From Antedon bifida (taxonomy: Eukaryota; Echinodermata; Crinoidea; Comatulida; Antedonidae), in NCBI GenBank assembly GCA_963402885.1, contig OY727096.1:8937501-9001500 (forward strand): a stretch of DNA of 64,000 nucleotides, given 5' to 3'. The translations under genes and the position numbers were made by a program. Shown here piece after piece: positions 43,961 through 55,154 of the stretch (its first letter is position 1; every line of letters starts with the position of its first letter). The notes under the pieces were generated by a model. The model was not told where the DNA came from and did not search any database. It saw only the letters and a program-made list of their open reading frames with translations.

Positions 43961-44000
43961 AAAATAGGCCCAACCTTCTTTGTACTTAGGTCTATATAAA
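43961..44000 (+). promoter_or_regulatory. Lectin 1 promoter: conserved block plus TATA box
   Basis: AAAATAGGCCCAACCTTCTT with GTAC is shared almost exactly with 49146-49171 upstream of lectin 2. TATATAAA lies at 43993-44000, about 66 bases before the start codon, a good TATA position for a short 5' leader. Confidence 0.65.
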
Positions 44001-44065
44001 CGAATACACGCCTTATTGCCAACACTTCTTCTTTTGCTGCTGAATTACAATATCATATATACAAA

Positions 44066-45953
44066 ATGGCACGATTCATTTTGTTGGTGCTGGCCTGCCT
44101 GACGTTCGGTGCAACTCTGGTTGAAGGAGGAGGTAATATGTTTTTAATATTATTGTAGACATGTATTTGAATCTGTGTTGTACTTAATGTTTACGTTGTT
44201 ATTGTACCGTTATGTTTCTATGTCTTCGTTTTTGCATGTAGGCCTACTACTGTATCTATAGTTCATGGGTCTATTAAAAAACCGCTACAGTTGTATCCAT
44301 TTAAAAACATAGGCCTATAAACCATCTTAAGTATGGATATAATCGATCAACATGGCACACATATGCTCTACCCACGACTCTCATGCTAAACTCCTTTAAT
44401 TGGGCACGAGGTGTTGCTTTAACTCAAATGATCTGACGAGCACCGGTGTTTCAACCTTGTATTGAGAGGTCTGCAACTTGGCATTGCGTATTACTAGCAT
44501 CTTCAGTAAGAATAGCTGGCAAAATGGGCCAAATCATCCCTATCAAACTCAATCTAAATAAAAAAAGTAGGGCTAAACAAGAAAGATTCCAGACGCATTT
44601 TTCAAATCCATCTTCACATGGCATTTAACAATAGTTTGAAATTTAGAATTGTCGGGGTGGTTGAGCGGTTCAATAGAAGAAGTATTATATGGATGACATT
44701 TTTCAGAAATTAAAGAAATTTTATTTGGAATTGAAATAGCTCAATGTTTGTAAAAATATAGACATACTATGTTTAATATTCTGTTGTCAAACTTTAGTGG
44801 ATTAGGTAAATCTGCCTATGTATTCACCTAACTATTGCAGATTAATTAATAAATGCTCACTTCTATATAATGTGTATTTTAGGTTGCGGTTATGGTTGGC
44901 GTCGATATGGTTCAAAGTGTTATAAATACTTTGCCAAATCTTTGACTTGGGAGCAAGCTCAATCTGATTGCAAGGCACTCAACGCAGATCTTGTTGTTAT
45001 CAATAACAAACAAGAAAACAGCTTCGTTCGTACACTTATTGTTGCAAATAGTGCGTGGATTGGAATGAAAAGATTAAGTCAAGACAGTTATTTTAGTTGG
45101 GTCGGAGTTGCTAATTCATGCTCATCATACGAGTGTAAGAACTATTTCCTTTATTTTGTGATTGTATTACACAAATATAATTGATTTATATTTTGATTTG
45201 ATGATGGTTTATTAATATAGTCCGCAGTTATGTAAAATTATAGTATCGTGATCTAGGTCTTAGGGGGTGTTAGCTTTCATGGTCTTAGGTTTCGTGACAC
45301 CCCTAACGAATACGGTCCAATTATTATTATTTATATAGATTATAAATTTATTTTTAGATTTTCAAAGTGGTCAACCAAACAATTATGGTGGTAACCAAAA
45401 TTGTGTTGAAATGTTGAAATCCAGCTCATGCTGGACTGATCGGGAATGTAGTACCAGATTATGTCATGTCTGTGAAAAAAGGCAAACTTGTAAGTATCAG
45501 TTTTGTTTACAAAGTTAAAACAAAATAGAACAATATCCTATCATTCGTGTCCTACCTTTTCATTTCTTTCATTTGTTCAAAATTTTGTTTCAATTCGGTT
45601 ATAAGATGTTTTTTTTTTCTGAAAAGTTTTCTAATTACGAACGTCCATTCTAATCAGGTTGTCACGCGTTTAGATTATATTGTTACTTCCCTATTATGTT
45701 ATCGTTTTAATTGTATGCAATTGTGCAGTTGTACAATTAATAACGAAAGTTTATGAATTACAATGAGGAGAATATAATAGTGTACTTCCTCACGTGATAC
45801 ACAATCAACCAACGAACTGGACATTTTCCACACGTGTAGGCTTGTTGGAAACAGCAACATAAATCATACGACAAACTCATCTTACAAATCGTCAATTCGG
45901 TTAAATTCGTACGGAAGCGTATAGTTTATTCGTTTGTATTTTAATTTTCAGAG
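44066..45953 (+). CDS. Secreted C-type lectin 1
   Basis: Exons 44066-44132, 44883-45134, 45358-45489 and the first two bases of an exon at 45952 give 150 aa. Residues 1-21 (MARFILLVLACLTFGATLVE) are a signal peptide. The rest is a single C-type lectin domain: CGYGWRRYGSKCYKYF, TWEQAQSDCKALNADLVVI, AWIGMKR, QPN (112-114) followed by NYGGNQNC, then CWTDREC (131-137) and CHVCE. QPN stands where EPN (mannose) or QPD (galactose) motifs sit, and WTD replaces the common WND, so sugar and calcium binding are plausible but specificity is open. The stop codon is formed across the last splice junction (T from exon 3, AG from exon 4). If that intron were retained, ten further codons would follow. Likely role: secreted pattern recognition, as for echinoderm lectins. 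Confidence 0.9.
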
Positions 45954-46095
45954 TCGTACCCGTAATTGCTCTTTTACTGGTGACAAGAAGGAACACGAAG
46001 TATTACAAGAGTATAAAGATGTTATGATTAACCCAACAAATATTTTGTTTTAAATCATTGTTTTGGATATTTTTTTTGTTTTAATACTATTTTCA

Positions 46096-46101
46096 AATAA
46101 A
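46096..46101 (+). terminator. AATAAA polyadenylation signal of lectin 1
   Basis: AATAAA about 143 bases after the split stop codon, in the last exon. Confidence 0.55.
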
Positions 46102-46224
46102 ATACACGTTAATTGGATAGCAATAAGGTTTTATGTTTATTTCAGTGTGTAGGTATTGTAGATATTGAAACATTATTGATAATATATTCTTCCTTAAAAT
46201 AAATGAATTAAACCGCAAATGAAA

Positions 46225-46350
46225 TGATTAAAAGAAATAAAAAAGAAAACAAAGAAAAAAAGAGAAAACAGAAAAAATGAAAAACAGAAAAAGAAAGAAA
46301 GAAAAAGACAGAAAGAAAAACAAAAAGAAAGACAGAAAGTAAAAGAACAA
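46225..46350. repeat. Purine-rich (A/G) low-complexity tract
   Basis: About 125 bases almost free of pyrimidines on the plus strand, made of AAAGAAAG, GAAAAAG and ACAGAAAG blocks. It runs directly into the 19-bp tandem array. Confidence 0.8.
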
Positions 46351-46354
46351 AAAT

Positions 46355-46735
46355 ACAGAAATACGACAGGTGTTACGAAATACGACAGGTGTTACAAAAT
46401 ACGACAGGTGTTACAAAATACGACAGGTGTTACAAAATACGACAGGTGTTACAAAATACGACAGGTGTTACAAAATACGACAAGTGTTACAAAATACGAC
46501 AATTGTTACAAAATACGACAGGTGTTACGAAATACGAAAGGCGTTACGAAATACGACAGATGTTACGAAATACGACAGGTGTTACAAAATACGACAGGTG
46601 TTACGAAATACGACAGGTGTTAGACAATACGACAGGTGTTACAAACTACAACAAGTGTTAAACAATACGACAGGTATACAAAAACCGACATGTATACAAA
46701 AAACGACAGTTGTTACAAAATACGACACGACAGAC
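46355..46735. repeat. 19-bp tandem array, unit GTTACAAAATACGACAGGT
   Basis: About 20 head-to-tail units. Most are GTTACAAAATACGACAGGT or GTTACGAAATACGACAGGT; units diverge toward the right end. Because 19 is not a multiple of 3 and no unit makes a stop, all three plus frames stay open, producing false open reading frames rich in TGVTKYDRCYKIRQ. One lone unit-like sequence (TATTACAAAATACGACTTAA) lies near 48478. Confidence 0.93.
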
Positions 46736-47226
46736 AAAAGAAGATGAACTTTAAAAATAACAATCAAGCTGATAACATTTCCATCAATAGCAAGACTTTG
46801 ATCTTCAACGATTTTGCCTTTGAAATTCACGAGGATCAGAAGAGGTTTGTAGCTGGACACGTAAGATTTGAGATCGACTTCTTTAAATCTAAGTTTGAAT
46901 TTCGGGATAATTCTTGAAAGTTTTACCAAACAATAAACGTCACTATATAAATCTCACGCATTGTCCGTGAACAAAGTTGACTTCGCGGTGAATTGCTGTT
47001 GGCTTGAATAGACCGAGTAAACGGGCATATGTTAATTCTAGAATGTTTACTCGATGGTATATAAAGTTGGTTCGTACTTTCGGTACTGATTTTACCCACC
47101 TGATTACCCTCATTAAATTGAGTTAGATAATATTAGTTATTGACGATTAAAACGAATTTAGGTTCAACGATTTGCCCCAAATAGGGGTGTTTTCCGATGC
47201 ACTGTCTAATGGATGTCCATCTTGAA

Positions 47227-47342
47227 CAAGGCCATATACATGGCTGCAGTCGCGCGCTCAAGTTAGTGTTTACCGACCAACCGACCGACCAACCCAACCT
47301 ACCGACATAGTGAGCTATAGAGTCGCGTTGCACGCGACTTAA
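47227..47342. repeat. GACC-core dispersed repeat, copy 4
   Basis: GGCCATATACATGGCTGCAG, TCGCGCGCTCAAGTTAGTG, TTTACCGACCAACCGACCGA, CATAGTGAGCTATAGAGTCG, ending GCACGCGAC. Very close to copy 3 at 8579 although 38 kb away. Confidence 0.8.
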
Positions 47343-49145
47343 ATACCCGCACACAATAATGCGAGGATGCTTCGCATTTTCTTATCTCCTCCTACGATAA
47401 TGGTTTTTAGTAGCTAAAAACCGGTTGAAAAGCTCGGATACAGCCTCATAATGTTTTCTTTAAAAAATACTATTTTGATAGATTTAATATACGTTTATAC
47501 AAATGTATTGATTTCCGATAAATGGAACATTCCCATCTCTCTTCCACAAGCATCTATTCCCTCAGGCGTCGTAATAACACAAAGGCAATTTTTTTTTTAA
47601 TCTGTGCTGCAGAGGTTGGATATTGGTATTTTTTCAAACAGATGATGAGCTAGCGTTTTCAGTCGCCGTCTATATATTATGTACAATCAACATTATTATT
47701 GTAGTTAAACCACCACCCCTCCCCTCAATGGCATGAGTAGCGTTGTAAAGCCCGTAGAGGATAGGCATACAGTACGAAGGATTACATGCCCTAAACGCAG
47801 AACAACTTTGGTGGGTATGAACCAACTTAAGTATGAATTGGCTCTAAGAAACAATTAAAAACCATTAGACCTACTAATTAAGTTGAGTTAGATAATTATT
47901 TATTGACGATTAAAGCGAATTTATAGAGGTGTTTTTCACAAATTAAATAAACTTTATTACTGACAGTTGCTTCTCAACGTTTGTATTAACTAATACTGTA
48001 ATTACAAAAAAAAAAACGTGTTGTAACGTTACATGTACAGAAATAAAAATAAAAGGATAGCTGAACCAACGTAATTACCTGAACAGATTGAATCTCCAGT
48101 TGCAGCAGCAAGTTACACGTTATCAGAAATCATCGCATTTTAGCGTGAACTCAGCAGCTGACATCAACATTAAAATAGACGGCGGAATATCGTTGATAAA
48201 AAAGATCAACAAACACTAATAAATAAAATACAAGTGGTGGAAGACAAGCAGAAAGTGATGGAGCAGTTCTTTGTGATTTTAATATGCTGAAAATTAAATG
48301 AAATCAAATTGAAGTCAGGGGAGAGAGAAGGAATATTAAAACTGGATAGACACTCAAGAGGATATTTAATAACCTTGGCTGAGTAACTGAAAAAGAAGGT
48401 GAGAATTCCATTGTTAAAGTATAAAATGATGAAGATTTAATATTTTAAAAAGACTTACAATATGCTATTTCGCATGTATTACAAAATACGACTTAACACA
48501 CGTGTTGTGTTATGTTTTCAAAATATTTTGATGTTTGAATATGATAAATAATTTTACGTGACCATACATTGATTTGACCAAATATAGGCAATAATAACCA
48601 TATTTTCATATCTGTACTTTTGGATTACCATTACCATTCATTTAAGACAATAGATTTCTGTATTGCAATTTATAGCATATGTTTAGATTTCACTGTTAAC
48701 AAAGAAACACATTATTCCAAAAACTATTTCTTAGAAATTTGGTTTATTCGACCTATTGTTTAAAGTGCACAAATAACCGGGAATTATGCCTATTTATATA
48801 CATAGCCTACCATGAAAGAGAACATTGTCTTTACGATAGTCTTAAACAAAGTGGGGTTCATTTGAACTAGAGATGCATTCAAAATAAACATGTTTTTATT
48901 CAAATTTGCATTCAATTTCCCTCTTTCTAGCTCAAGTTGTGTAGGCCTACTTTAGTTTTTGAGAAAAACGGTTTTCCTTTATAAACGATTTTTTATGTTG
49001 CAACAAATATAGATAAGATTTGCATTAGAGCTTCTTTTAATAGTTGGATACAAACAATGCATTTGTATAGATTATATTTCTAAAAAGTTGGATAAATATG
49101 TATGTATACAGTAAATAGCTGTGTGTTAAGGCTCGTCCCATTTGC
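47343..49145. other. Intergenic DNA before lectin 2
   Basis: No exon is supported. The stretch at 48660-48850 resembles 43680-43830 upstream of lectin 1 (GCAATTTATAGCATA, TATTTCACTG, ACACATT, GTCTTTACG), so the lectin duplication included at least several hundred bases of upstream DNA. Confidence 0.5.
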
Positions 49146-49171
49146 TAAAATAAGCCCAACCTTCTTTGTAC
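49146..49171 (+). promoter_or_regulatory. Lectin 2 promoter block shared with lectin 1
   Basis: TAAAATAAGCCCAACCTTCT with TTGTAC matches the lectin 1 block at 43961 except for one base. The lectin 1 TATA box has decayed here to CATAAACGA. Confidence 0.55.
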
Positions 49172-49246
49172 ATAAACGATTTCACACCTTATTGTCACCA
49201 CTTCTTTCATTGATGCTGTACAACTACAAATCATCATCTATACTAA

Positions 49247-50563
49247 ATGGCGCGAATTACTTTGTTGGTGCTGGCCTGTTTAACAGTCGCTGTAACTCTA
49301 GTTAAAGGACGTAAGATTATAACTATTTTTAAAACTAATACTAACACTAAAAGTGTCCTTGATCATTCACTCTTTAATTTTTGAAATAAAGCCCCATTTG
49401 ATCCGGCTGTTACGGGGCGCCGTCTGACACAATATTATTCTGTCCAACAAACTATGGCTAGACTAGTGTGAACTTTCGAACTAATAATAATGTATACATA
49501 GTTTTGGTAAAATTGTATTTTTGTTATCATATATTTACATACATGATTTTGTTGTTGTTTCTCTATCCAGTATCATTATTTACCAAAATTTTCATTCTTT
49601 TTATACATATCATCTTTTAATATATTTCCAAAACCTGTTACACTGTATTGTTTGTACTTTAGGGTGTTATCATGGTTGGAGACCGTTTGGAACAAAATGT
49701 TATCGCTACTTCTTCTCCCGATCTACTTGGCATGAAGCTAGACCTTTGTGCAGGAGATATAAACGTGGTGATCTTGTTGTGATCAATAATTATGCAGAAA
49801 ATAACTTCGTCGGCAACCTTGCTACTTCAGGGAAAGCATGGATTGGAATGAGAAAAACAAGTGCATGCACTCCATTTGTTTGGGTCGATAATGTATGCTC
49901 ACCTTTTAAGTGTAAGAAATAACCGATTGCTAATTAGGTGATCCTATTGTACAAACATATTATCTTCTAATTTCTTTCTGTACGGTTATCTCGCAGAAAT
50001 TCAATCTTTAATCAAGGTTTATCTATTTCAATTGTTCTTGCAGTTTAAAAAAAACTTAATTACAACAATCGTGACAATTTATAAAAATTGGATAAATTAT
50101 ATAATAAAATTTAAAATCTCATTGATTTTTTAATTTTCACAACATCTTTCACTAATATAATCAGATTTTGATGACGCCATTATACCAACAACTTTGTATG
50201 GGTCCCATAATTTCACCTGCTACACTATATACAGTATACTGTATGTTATTCTATGATGGGCCTATTGTCATACTTTTTTCGTTCATATTTCAACGTGCCT
50301 ACGTGCATGTTTCGTCACTTTAACAATTAAAAAAAATTAGTTAATAGAACACCGGACTGAATATAATAATTGCGGAGATAAGAGTGTCATATAAAATACA
50401 TTACCTGTTTTGCTTTGTATATTCATTTGCAGATTTTGCAGAGAACGAACAAAACAATTCAGGGGACAGTTGTGGTGAGATGTATATGTACAGTAAACGC
50501 TGGGCTGGTCAAACTTGTAGTGAGACACAATCTTATATCTGTGAAATGCCGGAAGTGCGTTAA
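49247..50563 (+). CDS. Secreted C-type lectin-like protein 2
   Basis: Exons 49247-49310, 49663-49911 and 50433-50563 give 147 aa. Residues 1-21 (MARITLLVLACLTVAVTLVK) are a signal peptide nearly identical to lectin 1. The C-type lectin fold is kept: CYHGWRPFGTKCYRYF, TWHEARPLCRRYKRGDLVVI, AWIGMRK, CSPFK, SCGEMYMYS, TCSETQSYICE. The binding site has changed: no EPN/QPD-type motif is present (AENEQNNSGD is in its place), and the WND region reads RWAGQTC. Calcium-dependent sugar binding is therefore doubtful. It is a tandem paralogue of lectin 1, with the same intron positions. The stop is in exon 3 itself, unlike the split stop in lectin 1. Confidence 0.88.
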
Positions 50564-53500
50564 TACTCCTGAAACCTAACGGAGCGGAAGACGGCGCCGT
50601 TTTTTTTTTATGTACGAGGGCGCGTATTTTACAAACACTACTTTTCTTTTCTTTCTCTCCCCACTCCCCTTTTTTTTCTTTTTCTTGTTTTCGTTCTTTT
50701 ATTCTTTATCCTTTTTTTTCTTGTATCCATGGAATTATGATTAAAGTTCAGAAAGGTGGTAATTTGTCAGTTTTTTAGCCAAATAGCGAGGGCGCTTAAC
50801 AGCAAAATCAAAAGGTATTACCGATTGCCCTCCAGTGAACTAAATGAGATACTGAGGCTTGTATAGAATATAGGCCTAAGTTTACTTACAAATGTTGTAT
50901 TGAGCAAGTTATTATTGTACCTGAATAGTTTAGTGATAATTACAGTATACTGTACTTATGATATTCTTATTATGTTTTAGCTGAATTTGATATAATTATT
51001 ACAAAGAGTATTGTTACAAACGGCTATCGCCTTGTTACAGTGATCCGTCTTTTTATGACTTTTTATTATTGCATGCCGCGCATCGTAAGATCAAATTCTC
51101 GGCAGGGAAAAGAAGACTAAATTACATAAGGGAAAATTTATGACCAATTTCAACACACCAAAAATTAAAATTGATGACAGAGAAATTTAAAAAGGCAACA
51201 AATATAAATACTTGGGCTATCCTCTTGGACTGGTCTTGTTTGTTCGTTGTTGCTATGATTCCTATTGAATAACTTGATACCGTAATAAAGTTATCCAAGA
51301 AAATTCAATAAATGCAACAAAAGTTTTACACTTATAGAATTAAAAACACATTTTGTCAATTTATATATATTTAAATATAAATGCACATAATGTTTTTTCA
51401 ATGTACCGGTATACCATTTTAGCCGTATTTTTGCTTATTATAAAATAAATTTGTCTTAATTGCAAAACAAAAATGTGATTTGGTGATTTATGTAAATGTC
51501 TATTTATTGCTTTTGATTAATTCGCTGTCTATCATCTTCCATGTACCAAATATTAAACGTTCCATTCAACATTTATTTAGCATCATAACGTATACTGCTG
51601 ATACACAAGTATCACGTCCTGCAGTATCGCGTTTTCTGACAACTTTCTTTATCCCATATAATTTATTACTAGATGATATGGTATGTTGCCGTTATGGAAT
51701 GATGTTTAACTATGGCACGCCAGGACGGACATAATTATGTTAAGTAGACATCGCTCGAGTTGAGTTTACACATCGATCGTGTTATTGTATCCAAATCCAC
51801 TTTCAATTTGAGTAATTGTGGCATTTCGCCATATTTAATTTTTGTGCATATTTTAAAAATAAATATAACCTGCGTCATTTGTTAGTGTAACACTTTATAA
51901 TAACATTCATGTACTGTTTACAATGATTTAATTGAGTTAAAAGTCGGTATGATGGAACTATAAGGCCTTTCGTTTGAATACAGTATATTGTTTATGTCTA
52001 CTCCAATAGAAATTATGTCGGTTGGTCTGTCTGTCAATCTACAGTCTGTCATATGTCAAACAAAAGCTTAGTTAGTAGGCTGTGGTATAAAACACTAATA
52101 AAATACGGACACTTCCAATATAGTATAATTATTAATTTATTCAATGACGTGTGGCTATAAATATATAAATAAGGCGGCAAGTAAAGTGGGTTGAACTCGT
52201 ATGAATATAACGGCAGGTTTCATTTTAGCTCGACAAATTATCGATTAATCTCCCTCCGACAATATCCGAGACAAGAAGTTTGGAAATTCACATAAATGAC
52301 ATTAAATGAATGGAGCAGGCCGATGGGCTTAATGGTCAGTTATCAACACAATTGCTTAGTAGGGGTGTGAAAAAAGCAAACACTTCGGTGGGTAAGAGAG
52401 TTTAGAGCAAAAGGACAAACTGTCTATAAGACATAAATTGATGTTATTTGATTAGATATTATTAGGCAGAAAACAATAATGGCTATTGATTTATTTGTTA
52501 ATTTTCGTTCGAATTTTGTTGATGTTTTAAAACTCTTTCTATTTCAAGTTTGGCAATAAATACATGTATTTTGTCCACTGTTTGTGCACATTACGTTACG
52601 TTGATGTTAAGTACCATAAGTCAGAAAGGCAATTTCAGGTTGAACTCTGCAAGATTTTAACCCTATCGTTGTATGTAAAATTCAAAGATGTACCATAGTG
52701 AATTCATAGCAAAAAGCAAACAGTCTGTGATGACATCGGATTGACACTGCGCATGCCTGCACAGATCAAAACTACCAGAAATCACTTCAAACCTCATTTT
52801 GAGATGTATTTGACCCCAAGACACATCGAAAAAAATCGTTACAACTAAAGCACGATATTGAACCAATCTGTTGCCAACACATACCCATGGTCCAGGCCTA
52901 AACACTCTGCCCAATCTCTGATAGGTCAAATTATTAGCTGCGCATTCATACGTTAAAGGGACCTACACAATTTTATGTGTGTCTTGTTAAAGGAATCCTG
53001 CAAAATAAATTAAATTATTTAATAAAGATGAACTGAGATGACAAGACTTGTAAACAAAACGTACAACGTACAATCAAAAGATTGTAAACCGACAACGCTG
53101 GCAACCGTAAAGGGTACTGCATCATTTGTATAGGAAAATTACGCTTTTAAAAATTATGAATTTATCTTTTGTTCGTTTTAGTAAATAAGGCAACAGTACA
53201 CGATACCAGAACACTTTTCTTTTTCATTTTACATGTCAATGATGACTAGCACTTATACGTTTACGCGGGAGCAGAATATATAAGTTTAATTTAAGATGCG
53301 ATGTGTTAAGTCAGCATTTCCTATATTGTGCAGCTTTTCTGGGATTACATGCTACCATAATTAGTGAAAAGCAAACCTTCACCAATTGTTAACGATCAAT
53401 ATTACTGAAATAAAAAAGATGTTCCAAAAGAGATGCTAATTTATTGAAATATTAGACCAATCAGAGGTTGAGTTAAATGTAAAGCATGTACCAATAAGCA

Positions 53501-54471
53501 TAGGTCTTTAACAGAGTGATTCAATTTCGTGTTCGAGTTGTAACGACCTTTTCAATGCATCTAAGAGGCGAACAAAACCCATGCGATTCAAAATGAAGGC
53601 ACCTCTAACCAACAACGACACAGAAGATATAGACCCATTTGACATACGCATTCGGAATACAGATGAGTTGCAGACCACCCGCTTCCATATATGCACACCC
53701 ACTGATGGCAGCTATTTGTGCATTCATCCGCAATGGCAAATAACCTTTGTCGTTACAGACTGCCTACCATTTGCCACTATGATCCATACAATGATGACAT
53801 TTTTTTTGTTCAAGGAACAAATAATTTGTACTGAAAGTACATTGAAATTGTTAAACAACCATTGTCTTTGTAAATGTTGTATACTCTTTGTTATAAAAAC
53901 GGTTTATTTCCAAAATGTTAGATGTTGCTGATTAACAAATGATATTCACTGATGTTTTACATTTCTGCATTACGATGTTAAACAGCCATTTGTTTATGTG
54001 CCTAAAATTTATGGCATGTTATGATAAAAAACATCTTTTTTACTCTCTTCAATTAGATGTAATTTCCCTCAAACAATTTCCAATGTGTCACATCCCTATT
54101 TCAGCAAAAGTAAGTTAATAAAAGCACCACCAAACCCAGCAGTCATACCCCAAAACAAATAACATAACCCATGTTGCAAACGCACAACAAGACAACAAAC
54201 ATGTCAAAAGTTGAAAAAACAGTCATTGAAGAGTTTCAAAATTCACCTACCGAAAATAAACATACTTATCTCCCCCACAAGCCCACCGCCATTAAGCCAC
54301 ACAAAACCCCATTCCTGTAAAGAGAAATAAATACAACCTTTTAAATTTGATTTTTCAACGATAACAACTTTTAAACTAACTTTCAAAATAAGATAACATC
54401 AATACTGCTGACCAATTAAGTCATAACATTAACAATTTAAAATTAATTTAACAACTTCAAGATGTCTCACC
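50564..54471. other. Intergenic DNA between lectin 2 and the Lys/Glu-rich gene
   Basis: A pyrimidine-rich stretch follows the lectin stop (about 50640-50730), with ATTAAA near 50739 as a possible poly(A) signal. No exon with splice sites and domain similarity was found in the rest; the longest open frame (53581-53931) has no features of a gene. Confidence 0.45.
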
Positions 54472-55122
54472 TTAACTAAAACTTCTAGGGATAGCTGCAT
54501 CCACCCCTAGAATGAAGTTGTCCACCGTTTCCGTTTGGTTTACAGGTGTTGTAGGAGGTTTTAAGACTACATGGCGGGTCTCCTCTTCATTAAATATATC
54601 ATCAAAGTCAGCCTAAATAATAATAAGTTATACAAAACTGTAAATATGCAATATTTTTTTTACCATGGATTATGTCGTCAATTAAGTCCATGAGTTCTAT
54701 ATCATTAGCTTAAAAAAAAACTTACTGTATATTGTTTGCTATTGTTATTTTTAAATCCTAGTTTTCCTTTTAGTACATCAAAGAAACTAGCTTTAGGAAA
54801 TTCAATCTCCTTCTCTACACCACATGCGCAGATAGCTAGTCCATCACCAGTGGAAGATGACTGTTCATCTGACTGTTGTTTTGAATCTGAATAGCAGAGA
54901 TAATTGTATAGTTATTATTAGAAATTAGTTGTAATTTATGTCATTTCCATTAATTATTGCTTATTCACTAGAAAATCATAACGATAATTGATTTAAGAGT
55001 GAATGTTATTATTAATACCTTTTCCCTCATTTTTCTTATCCTTCTTCTGGTTCTTCATTTCTTTCTTTCTATTCTTTTCCTTCATTTTCTTCTCCTTTTT
55101 TTCCTTCTTCTTTTCTTCCGTT

Positions 55123-55154
<32 letters not shown>

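Noticed and set aside
46370-46747. Three overlapping plus-strand open frames of 71-125 codons
   Set aside because: All are by-products of the stop-free 19-bp tandem array; they show the same repeat in three frames and no other gene feature.
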